From NCBI GenBank assembly GCA_026214975.1, contig CM047810.1:99402316-99466315 (forward strand): a stretch of DNA of 64,000 bases, written 5' to 3'. Positions within the stretch are counted from its first letter, which is position 1, and each line of letters opens with the position of its first letter. Both the position numbers and the translations under genes were made by a program. Shown one piece after another: positions 11,051 to 20,908 of the stretch. The stretch is from Gentiana macrophylla (lineage: Eukaryota > Streptophyta > Magnoliopsida > Gentianales > Gentianaceae). The notes under the pieces are model-generated. The model had not been told where the DNA came from, did no database searches, and was given only the letters and a program-made list of their open reading frames with translations.

Positions 11051-14000
11051 TTATAGTAGTTAGAGACAAAGAGACTACATATTTGATGGAGTACTCTAAG
11101 GCTTTAATTATTGGTGAAAGCGGAAGCTCATGATATGATTAAATCATTTGAAATAAGTTTCAATGAATTAGTCATATGTTGGATACGATCCAAGATGATC
11201 ATTATGTCATACGATGACAATTAATTCAAACGTTGGATAAGAATGACCACATCTAATTTTGGAAAGGTTGTTTTCAAAATTGTAAGATTTAAGTATCGAC
11301 TTATTTCTTTAATCATTGCTTAAAGGTTAATTAAATGGTCAATGTTATGATACGATTCAAAAGGTTGAATACACTATTTACTATACTTTAGATTTTCTTT
11401 ATGAAAGGAAATTAAAGACATGGCTCTTGTGATCTTTCTTAAATCTTATGAAGACTATACTAAGAAATATTTACAAGTGCTTGAAGGATTAAAAAGGAAG
11501 TTAGGGCGTGTGCTTAAATAGAAAACTTATTGAAGTCTTCATTGTAGGCAAGTGAGTTGAGATAAATCTATCTAAGTTCAAAGTCGACTCTAAGATATAT
11601 GATATCTTACGAGTGTGATTAAATTAGAAAGATTAAATGCATATATGGAAGGTGAAGAAAACGTTGTGACACTTACTATATTCTGAATCTAGTAAACTGA
11701 TATGGGAACTAAATAAATGTTATTATGTTCCGAATCTTATGAAGAATATGTTTTCAGTTGCTTGTTAGGATTTAGTAGACATGTTCACTTGTAAAGAATA
11801 AATGTTATTCCGATAAAGTTGAAAGGTCACTGAATCTAACATACTGGATTGTTGTCACTATATAGTTGATATATGTGATGAAAACTCAACTAAATATTTG
11901 TATGGCTATTATCCTTGATTTATGGCTATTCTAGGCACAGTCTCTATGGAAGGGAAGCGTGTAACTAAACGTCATTCTGATGATGCTGAACCATATGATT
12001 ATGAATCATGTGGGTTATACGTATCTATCCAAAGAGGACTAAAATACCCTTTTAAGAAAAGGTTATGAAACCTAGAAGATTGGCTAGAGCCTAAACATAT
12101 TGATGTTTGTTGGCTTATGACAATTAATGCCACAAATAATTGTTTATTAATCTCTATGACTATTTTTAGAAATAGTTGAATGTACTTATTGAAGTGCAAC
12201 AATTCGGAAAGCCTGAAAAGTTCGAGCTATCACGGATATGAGATTGATGAATTACTTAGGAATTAATCTTCAATTGGATTGAAGCAATTAATGCCTGAAG
12301 GGTGTTTCAGAAGTTGTCTGAAAAGGAATAAGATTCCCCTTGAAGGATACCATATTTGGGATACACAATTAGATTGTTTACCTAAAATGGAAACAACACC
12401 TTTTATGATAAAGGAGTGACGCAAGCCATGCGAAGTATCCCTTACCCGTTTCGGGATAGTGCCTTTATACTTAACCGAGTTCCAAAGAATAAAGGTTGAA
12501 TAAATTCCATATTAGATATGGAAGAGGATAATGTCGAATCTATCTTAACCGATGATTTGAAGTTGTCATAAGCAAAGTCAGAAAGGCTTGGATCCTAGTA
12601 CGACATATGCAATTTTGTGGAATGTCTTAGCAAGTACGCTGGATATTATTTACTTGACCGCAAAGCAAAATGTTTGTCTCCGAACATGTTGTCTTGTAAA
12701 GGAAGTCTTTCTTCCAAAAGAAATAGTGGGAGTAAATAAGATCTCAAAAGAGTTTGAGAACCACAAAGATATATTCAACCATTGGAACATAAGCAGACGC
12801 CACATAGCGATGAGGTGTAGGGCACTGCTCAATGCACACAAAAGTTCTATAAGTCTGTAGATAACCTCAAGCCTGAAAGGGCTGTAGGTATGTTCATCTT
12901 GAAGAATGAATATCTCACGACTTATGAAAGAATGTTTGAAAGGCAAGATTGAGAGATATGGCCAGGAGCCATAATAACTGAATTAGATTCCATCAGTGAC
13001 AACCAGGTTATGAACCTAGTCTGTCTTACCTAGAGGGAATGTCCCTGTAAGGCTGAGCCCAGTTCTATTCAGACTATGCTTATTGTAACTTCGTATCATG
13101 GCTATATGATAGTGTTGAAGACATTGGGCAGAATGCTTGATGTTCATAGACGATGACATGATATGTAAGACCATGAGATCCATTTATGGACTCAAACAAG
13201 TTTCTCTAGACGATTTATTTGTTTGATAATCAAAGGAGTTTGATTTAGTCAAAAGACGATGACATGATATGTAAGACCACGAGATCCATTTATGGACTCA
13301 AACAAGTTTCTCTAGACGATTCATTTGTTTGATAATCAAAGGAGTTTGATTTAGTCAAAAGAAGGTATATCCCCATGTGCAATATGGATAGTAGGAGTGT
13401 GCTACGATTTTTGAGTAAGGTATTGGATATCTCTCTCGAGAATTAATACCCCATGTCACAGTCAATTAATGTTTGGTAGTTCAGGGTCTTTACGAAAGCA
13501 CTTGGATTAGCAGTTCTTATTTTTGGAAATTAGAATCTATAGTGATAGATTTAACTGCTGTTGGATTATAGTTTACCTATATAAATATGATGCTAAAAGC
13601 GTTAAGCATAGATCGCGACGGGGATACTGCTAGCCGGTGTTCTCAGGATCTATGTATGTTAGGACGTTGGTCCTAAAGATAAGGTGAAAGATGATGCTTA
13701 TGGAAGGTTTCCTTCGCTACTGCGATAGGAACCATCATAAAAGTAATGCCAGATGTTAATAGTCCATGAACCGTCATGAGCAAGTATGAAAGTATATTTG
13801 GTGAATGTCGAGAATATCCTTAAACGAGTTAAGGAAGAGTTCGCAGTTTATTGAAACTTGGAAGCGAATAAATATAGTTTTACAGACGTATATCATGAGT
13901 CTTATGAAGGCGAGTGGGAGCTATAGTCTTGGTTTGCAGTCACTTTGATTGAGTGATACAGTGAGCTAGAAATGTTCTTAGCTGTGGGTCACTGTAAATT

Positions 14001-14337
14001 CTACAACTAGGCCAAAACACAGTAGTGCCTTGGAGGCACAGCGGGAGCAGTACATGGATCTAGAAGGTTCATTCTTGAACCTTGTATGGTTCTTCCACCT
14101 TTTCTATATAGCTGATATAGTAAGTGGATTCATTGCTTGAAGCAAGGACCGGGGTCTCGTCAGAGATTCGTGTGTGTGTTGAGGCGGTTCCTTTGACTTG
14201 GTCATTTAGAACATGCTATGAAGATAGTCCGAGTCCCCATGGATAGTGATCCATTTACAGCTAGGGCTGGTTGCGAGTATTGCATAAAATTCTTGTGTTT
14301 CAACTTGGTCTTGTGTGTGCGAGTGATTGGTTTTAGG
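11051..14337 (+). pseudogene. Decayed Copia gag-pol of element A
   Basis: No long frame survives, but ordered pieces of Copia pol can be read. At about 11718-11765 CYYVPNLMKNMFSVAC is the segment before the pre-integrase domain. At about 12465-12500 FILNRVPKNK is the integrase tail ('yiLNRvPsk'). At about 12605-12690, in a shifted frame, KYAGYYLLDRKAKCL matches the end of integrase before reverse transcriptase. At about 13168-13200 RSIYGLKQVS is the reverse transcriptase motif k.iYGLKQasr. The YVDD box and RNase H are not recognisable. Frames change every few tens of codons. Pol would make cDNA and integrate it. This copy cannot. Confidence 0.65.
13149..13361 (+). repeat. 106-bp tandem duplication in the reverse transcriptase remnant
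   Basis: Two copies (13149-13254, 13255-13361) differ at about two positions, although the surrounding pol is heavily decayed. Both include the RSIYGLKQ segment. The duplication is therefore much younger than the element. 106 bp is not a multiple of three. Confidence 0.9.
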
Positions 14338-14339
14338 CC

Positions 14340-14350
14340 AAGTGGGAGAT
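14340..14350 (+). other. Polypurine tract of element A
   Basis: AAGTGGGAGAT directly before the TGTTGAAATAG start of the 3' LTR, the usual Copia plus-strand primer site. Confidence 0.85.
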
Positions 14351-15576
14351 TGTTGAAATAGTGTCCTAAACCCAATCGGGTTGGACCGGATCCGACCGGG
14401 TTGGATCATTTCTACTATTTCTTTATGTTTATACATATATTAAATGACTTTTCTGTTGTCATATATATGTTCTTTTAAAGAACCAATTATGAATTGTTAT
14501 TTGATAACGTCCTTAGTATTAAACTGTGATAGAGAAACCATGATAGGAAATTATGGTTGATGAGATCTCTAATCACTTTAATAAGTTTGATACTTAAATG
14601 TCTCTAGGCTGATGTACTATTAAGCAGGCATTGATAGTATGAGCAAAGCTAGCACGTATTAGATGTCTTCTGTCTTTAGTAGGCGGGGATAGATCTCGTC
14701 TATCGAAGTGTAGAGACACTTGGACTGTACGTGGACGTGTATTAGAGAATGCGTACGTTAGACTGACCCACTTACATTAAGTGTCACTCTATGTGGCGGT
14801 TGTGTAATTATCCTTAAGACCGGAGTCTTCATGGCATCACGGTGTGGATTGTCATGCTTTGACACTATTGAGGTTTCCCCTAGCCACGGGGCGATCATGC
14901 GGTAGTGATTGGGTGTGATACTGAAGCATGCGGAGTATACATGATTGGTCATCCGGGAATCGTGTATCCTATGATTGGGATCGAATATCCGAAATGGCCT
15001 TCTTATAAGGAATGTCTTACTCTCGTGAATCTTTGCGAAGTGGGAGTAAATGAGTTACTTCGAGAGAGCATGATATCCAAATTATAAGATACGATGGTTA
15101 ATGTATCGACACTCGAGATACGATCGTACAGCGATGGGATTGTATGTTACACGTTAACTGTTTCACATGAAATTTAGTAGTCATTGCATTTGACTCTTCC
15201 AATGATTGGGGGTCACGGTGTGTTGCTAGACGCTATCCCGTGATCGTTAGGCATGAAGGGCAATTTCGTAAATTGCACTTTGTGTCTACGGCCAACATAT
15301 TCGGAAGCCTATCGGGTCACACACATATGAACATCTAGCCGGATTAAAATGTGGTTATAGATGATAACCAAATAAGGAAAGTTTAGCTCGACTATAAAGG
15401 TTATAGTGGTAAATTAATATGGTAATATTTATTTATTATGAATAAATTAAATACAAGATATTAATAGTATTATATTAATTAAATTATATTCCGGATGCCA
15501 ATTTATTGGCTAAGGTGACGCAATTTGTGTGTGTATATGATACATTTGGATTGTGCAATTTAATTAATAGTATTAC

Positions 15577-15579
<3 letters not shown>

Positions 15580-15623
<44 letters not shown>
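15580..15623. repeat. (TA)n microsatellite in 3' LTR of A
   Basis: An uninterrupted TA run, paired with the one at 8275-8316. Confidence 0.95.
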
Positions 15624-15625
<2 letters not shown>

Positions 15626-15923
15626 AGTATATGGCGCCTAAATTTGTGTGTGTAATTGACCCACGTAAATGCCAATTGATCAAGTTTCAATGTTTGGATA
15701 TTAAAATATAAATATAGATTTGTATGTGTTATATATATACACATGTTTAAATTGATTTATGGTAATAAGATAAATATAGTCAATATAAGATATTGACAAT
15801 ATATTGAAAATATTTAATATAAGATATTAAATTAAATGAGATAAATTAGTCAATTATATTTTTCTTATTTTATTAGGAACAAGTTTTCTTCTCCTCCACT
15901 CATATTTGGGGCGACACTTTGCC

Positions 15924-15931
15924 TATAAAAA
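15924..15931 (+). promoter_or_regulatory. TATA box of 3' LTR A
   Basis: GCCTATAAAAAGG, matching the position in the other A LTRs. Confidence 0.6.
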
Positions 15932-16298
15932 GGTAGTGGGTGTCAAGCTTTTTTGTACATCAAAATTGCAAGAGCTAATAGTTCTTGTGTAAAATAGAGA
16001 GCATCCTGTAGAGATTTGGAGAGGAGAAAATGGCCGGTCTAGCAACCGGAGTTTTCCAATAGCAATCCATGATAGGATTCCGGTGGGCTGTTCGTGTGGA
16101 TTAGCTGTAGAGACCGAACACTTGGGCGGCTCTATGCAGAACTACTCTCCTTAGACGGTCAAAGCGTCGATCTTTTAGATCAACCAAGGTAACCACCGTC
16201 TACTAGCTTATTTGTTTATTGTTTAAACGAAGTCGATCTTGGGTAAAAGGAAATCAAAATTTTGAATTCCGCTGCGTTCCCGCGTAGATTTCCTAATA

Positions 16299-16490
16299 GT
16301 AACTTTGGGTCTGTTTGCGACCTCGTCGTCTGAAGCGACTTGTTCACTAAGGACCGTGCTATTCAAGTGAGCGGCCTCGAAGCAACTTTGGGTCTATTTG
16401 TGACCTCGTCGTCTGAAGCGACTTGTTCACTAAGGACCGTGCTATTCAAGCAAGCGGCCTCAAAGCAACTTTGGGTCTATTTGTGACCTT
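16299..16490 (+). repeat. 83-bp minisatellite, right of element A
   Basis: Two full units and part of a third of 'gcaactttgggtctg...gcgacctcgtcgtctgaagcgac...gcggcctcgaa'. It is the same array as 5634-5721, split by element A. Confidence 0.9.
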
Positions 16491-16793
16491 GTTCCAGGCA
16501 TGGTGATCCAATAGGTCATGTGGTTTGAGTAGTTGAACCGTCAGATCGTGGTTGTGGTTAGCCCTCTCGGTAACCTCAATTACGTGGGCATTGACACCTC
16601 TGGTAACCACCCGAGTAGGTACATGGGCATTGATTGACCTCCATAATGATTACGGTTTTCAAATTTCGAAAACCGAATCGACCACGCAAATCTCGACCGT
16701 CAGATGGATTGATTCCCGGCCGCACGATCGAAACTCCCTTGCCTATATAAGACTTGCATCCTCCAAACCTCAAACAGTTTTTGTTTTTCTACT
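16491..16793 (+). promoter_or_regulatory. LTR-like promoter fragment cut by element C
   Basis: GC-rich to mixed sequence that ends in CCTATATAAGACTTGC (TATA box about 16743-16749) and a leader-like CT- and CA-rich stretch. Element C's LTR starts 45 bp later, at 16794. It looks like the U3/R part of an older LTR whose remainder was displaced. No coding sequence is supported: the 114-codon frame here overlaps the start of C's LTR. Confidence 0.45.
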
Positions 16794-18490
16794 TGTTGGA
16801 CTTATTTTATGTTTTAATGATGAGTGGCAGACTAGCTGTTATAGAGCAAAGGCAAAAAGATGTCTAGATCAAATGTATATGTTTATTAGAGTTTGATCTT
16901 TGTATAGGTTTGATGAAACAAGAATTGTAAGGAGGTCAACTGACTTTATCAGCAGACCTGTCTAGGTCAGTAAGGTAACCAGGTCAGTAGACTAGTTAGG
17001 AACCTGCTGAAGACTGAAAGTTGAGGGTTCAAACTCAGTTATTGAAGGATAAGGGATCAAAATTAGTATTTAAAGTCAAGGATATGGAATCAGAATTTAA
17101 GGAAGTCTGTGATGACCAAAACTGATTACATATACCTTGTGTACAAGGTCTAAATTCCATATGTCAAGTGGTGATTGAAACTTAGTTATAATCAAAATGG
17201 TGTACTCTAAATTAACAATCAAAAGTTAGATAGAAGACAGTCAACTGAAGTGTTTTATAACCACAGCAAACTCAAAATAGTTGACTGACATGAAGCTCAA
17301 CAGACTAATATACACAGGTATCTGCTGAATGTAAATTTTGATTTATTCAAAGGTTACATTGGAAGATGACAAGGATAAGAATGATTTACAAGCCTTGATA
17401 TTGTCAACAAATCAATGGCCTAGATTAAAAGAATGTTGGAAAGATTCAGAGGATTAACCAATAGATATAAGTCAAAGGGTGGACAGACTGAAAACTGTCA
17501 AAAAGTAACTGACAATGTCAGTACTATGTACAGGGACAGATTGCAAGTCAAGATGGGGACAAATCTGAAACGGCTATGTTTGAATTTCAAACATAAGTCA
17601 CAGGACACCCACCTATAAATAGAAGACTCCTGATTCAGATACAACGGATGAAAAATTGATGAAAAACAACAAACTATCTTAAGCCATCAAGTTTCTGATC
17701 AAGAAAATCACCCTGCTGACTTACACTGAACTTAAAGCTACTGATCTAGAAAACTCTTCAAGTGTAACCTTCTATCAAGTTACATCAAGTATACACACTT
17801 GAAGATCCAAGCTGCTGATCATTTCATCCTGATCAAACTGCTGACTGTTGAATCATTTACTTGATTCAAACCTTCTTTTACAAGAAACCTGCTGAAGACA
17901 GAGAAGCACTTAGGTGTCAAGAACTATTTCTTGTGGTGGAGCTGGTGAAGAGGCAATCCTACCCTTCAAGGACCAGTGGAATACTTTAAAGCAGCAATCC
18001 TACCTGTTTCAAATATTCAGTTTGTGAAGCCATAGTTATTGTGAGGGACAAACAGCTTAGGGATTTTTGTAACTGCTACTTCAAAGATCTCTAGTGAATT
18101 CCCTCCAACATCATAGGAGAAGAGTGGACTGACAGGATTACACCACCTGGAACCACTATAAAATCTGCCCATTTACTTTCTGCATTTAGTATACTGATCA
18201 CCTCAACTTACTGAAACTAGCAACTGAATCACACACTTACACAACTGAGTATCTAATACTTTGTATCATATTTCTAACAACAAGTAACAAGGCTTAATAT
18301 GAATATATTCCGCTGCAACAATTTCAGTAAATATCTACTTTCAAATAGATTCTTGAGTGGTCGTGAGACTCATCGAGCGATCGCCAGACATCGACCTTCT
18401 TGAGTTTGTTAACTCCAAAAGTTTTAAGTGTTAAGTTTATTCACCCCACCCCCCTCTAAACTTAACCAAAGCCTTTTCAAGGGACCAACA
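16794..18490 (+). repeat. 5' LTR of element C
   Basis: 1697 bp, starting TGTTGGACTTATTTTATG and ending CAAGGGACCAACA. It is related along its length to the D LTR (52556-54222, minus strand) and more distantly to the E LTRs, which begin TGTTAGGAACATTTTATT and end GGGACCAACA. Confidence 0.92.
17576..17620 (+). promoter_or_regulatory. C LTR promoter: palindrome and TATA box
   Basis: ATGTTTGAATTTCAAACAT (17576-17594) has 9-bp arms that pair exactly around one base. It ends about 20 bp before the TATA box CCTATAAATAG (17614-17620). Element D has the same palindrome and TATA box at 53408-53454. Confidence 0.65.
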
Positions 18491-18505
18491 ATTGGTATAG
18501 GAGCA
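18491..18505 (+). other. Primer binding site of element C
   Basis: ATTGGTATAGGAGCA directly after the LTR, a variant of the tRNA-iMet complement ATTGGTATCAGAGC (C to A changes the core). Confidence 0.85.
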
Positions 18506-18595
18506 GTGCTTCTGTTCTGAAGTAATCCTACTTGTTGTGCTGGTGAAAATACTTTGAAAACTTTTTCAAGTTTCTGATTTTCAAAGCTTTGCATC

Positions 18596-20895
18596 ATGGA
18601 TAACAACCAGTATGCTAGAACTATGTTGATGTGTTCCTTAGATCTTTTTGACGAGTATAAATGTTGTATGCAGGCTTTTCTAGCTGCAACACATGATGAG
18701 ATGATGGATGTGCTGACTGATGGACAACTGGAGATCACTAAGTTAATAACTGTGGATGGTCAAACTCAGTATCTTCCAAAAGAAAAAAGAGAGTGAATGC
18801 TGAAGATAGAAAAAGAGCAAATCTCAACAATATTTCTATTGATATCATATACAGAACCTTGGATAGCAATATGTACATGAAAGTGAAGGATTGCAAGACT
18901 GCAAAGGAACTTTGGGATAAGATACAACTAATCTGTGAAGGCACTGATGCTATCAAGAAAAACAAGATTAGTGTAGCCAAAAAGAAGTTTCAAGATTTCA
19001 AAATGAAACCAAATGAAACTATTGAACAAACGGAGTCAAGGTTCAATGCTATCATGGATGAACTCACTCTACTGAATGTAGACTACTCAACAGAGGAAAT
19101 CAATACAAAAGTCCTAGAAGCCCTACCTGCAAAAGAAGTTTGGGAAATAAAGGTTACTGCCATAGAAGAAATGAGAAGACTACATGAAGAAGACACCTTC
19201 AAGTTACTTTCAGATCTCAAAGCTTATGAATTCAGCAAGAAACTTGCACCTGAGACTGAAATGGAAGAACCAAAGACTACTGCATTGGCTGCCACACATC
19301 AAGAAGAATTGTAAGGAGCTCAAGATGATCTGCTGGATGAGATGCAAGAGCAAATTTACCTACTGAGCAAGAAAATTAGAATGATGAAAACCGGAAGGGG
19401 TTCTCCATGGAATTTCAAAAAGAAATTTAGTGAAAAGAAGTAGGAAGAAACCAAGAAAGACAATGACTACTTGTGCTTTCAATGCAGGAAACCAGGTCAC
19501 TTCAAACCTGACTGTCCTGAACTAAAATAGAAAAAGGAACCTGATTATCTGTGCTTCAACTGCAAGAAACCTGGACATTTCAGACCTGATTGTCCAGACC
19601 TACTGAAGAATAAGAATCAGCAAAGAAGACCTGGCAAGAAAGCAATTATTGCTGATGATGAATCAGGCTATGAAGTTGAATCAGAGAAGGGAAATGAATC
19701 TGATTATACTGCACTTCTTACTGATATGGATGATTATGCTTTAATGGAAAACATGGAAGAAACAGAGGAGCTATATAATTATGTATCTATAAATACTCCT
19801 GCTGAAAGTGATTGTGAATCAACTTGTGGTTCAAATCCTAAAAATTCTGACAATGAAGAAACTTTGGATGCCATCCTTAATCAACTGAGGAAAATACAAT
19901 CTGGTTATGAGATTGTGAAGGCTGAAAAAGAAGCTCTTCAAATAGAAGTTGAAAGATTAAAAGCTGAATTAAGAACTCTCAAAGGAAAAGAAAATGATTT
20001 TGAGCAAAATCAGCATAAGTCTACTGTACATTCAGTAGCTGCTGAATCTGCTGAACAATCTAGTTCCACTACTGCATTCAAATCTGGAAGGCCTTATGGT
20101 GATAGAACAGGCCTTGGATTTGGAACTCAGCAATCTACTAAGAGTGGATCCAGTAAGGTTACTGAACCTAGTACCAGAATTGGTCCTAAGTTTGTACCTG
20201 CACAAGATCAAACTCCCAAAAAGGTTACTGAGGCAGTAAAGCCTAATGAGAAGTCTTCAAAGAAACAAAATCAGAAGTCAAAAAGGACATCAGTACCTAA
20301 CAAAAAGGGTAAATCCAAGGGTAAGACTGCTGCAACTTCTAGACCTGCTGATAGCAGACCTGCTACTAAGTCAGCTGGACCACAAAGGGCAAAAATACAA
20401 AATATTCCAGGGATAAGAATCATAAGCCTAAAAATTTTAAACGTTTTAGGGATACTTATCTCATGGGGGAAAGGTAGATTGTTCCCTGCTGATGAAGATT
20501 GGAATATTCATGCCCCTACTGCTAAAAACAATAGACATAACCATAATGCTAGGGTAAAACTTCAAAAATGGAATCAGCAGAGGAATTATTCAAGACCTCA
20601 GCAGAGACCTCAGCAGACTCCATATTATAGGGCTGCTCCTAACAGACAGCAAACCTATGGTTATGCAGGTGTTTCTAACAATAGAAATCACTTCAAACAG
20701 CATAATGTACCAAAAGGCCAGAAAGCATATGTGAATCCTACACAACCAGATGTTAGACCTTATGGAAGTGTAGAATACATGTATGAACAAAAGTATGATA
20801 CTTTTCAAAGAAGTCCTTATGGAAATATGCCAAGGGTCGTGCTTACCACTGACCACTATGGACCCAAACAGTTTTGGGTACCTAAAATGCACTAA
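18596..20895 (+). pseudogene. Gag of element C, broken
   Basis: Starts MDNNQYARTMLMCSLDLFDE. Between about 18780 and 18800 the frame shifts by one. It continues through the UBN2-type gag domain (KDCKTAKELWDKIQ, then FNAIMDELTLL) to a TAA at 19312, with further in-frame stops at about 19441 and 19528. Two CCHC zinc knuckles follow in tandem: CFQCRKPGHFKPDC (about 19477-19518) and CFNCKKPGHFRPDC (about 19555-19596). Then come an acidic and coiled-coil stretch (about 19860-20000), a Lys/Ser-rich tail, and the end GPKQFWVPKMH with TAA at 20893. Gag assembles the RNA-binding particle. Element D's gag has the same layout. Confidence 0.88.
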
Positions 20896-20908
20896 CTTTG
20901 TTTTTTAG
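20893..20908 (+). promoter_or_regulatory. Gag stop followed by acceptor-like CTTTGTTTTTTAG
   Basis: Gag ends in TAA and is followed at once by a pyrimidine-rich run and TAG, then the protease frame opens at 20909 in the +1 frame. The same arrangement occurs in D (50149-50164) and in E1 (39828-39842). It looks like branch point (CTAAC), polypyrimidine tract and 3' splice site. Confidence 0.45.

Larger units (their letters stand above)
5722..16298 (+). mobile_element. Copia retrotransposon A, decayed, with nested Mutator-like element
   Basis: Two LTRs of the same ~1.95-kb family in direct orientation (5722-8992 and 14351-16298) enclose a decayed internal region. A polypurine tract (AAGTGGGAGAT) lies just before the 3' LTR. 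The element sits inside the 83-bp minisatellite and keeps part of a target duplication. The 5' LTR lacks its first ~455 bp and contains a 1.74-kb DNA transposon. The internal region carries recognisable pieces of Copia pol with no intact frame. The PPT and long LTR suggest an Angela/TAR-like lineage, which is an inference. Confidence 0.8.
14351..16298 (+). repeat. 3' LTR of element A
   Basis: A 1948-bp LTR starting TGTTGAAATAGTGTCC. It ends GATTTCCTAATA, where the solo LTR has CCTAACA, so the final C is mutated. A TATA box (15924-15931) sits about 370 bp before the end. It carries a TA microsatellite (15580-15623) and the 60-codon frame at 14905-15087. GTAAC follows as the right target duplication. 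Confidence 0.92.

Noticed and set aside
16552..16896. 114-codon frame on +
   Set aside because: It crosses from the old LTR fragment into the C LTR, so it was created by the insertion.
20321..20908. Strong splice donor CCAAGG/GTAAGA at 20321 as partner of the gag/pol acceptor in C
   Set aside because: Joining 20320 to 20909 puts protease in the wrong frame, and D has GTAGGA at the same place. The donor, if any, is elsewhere.
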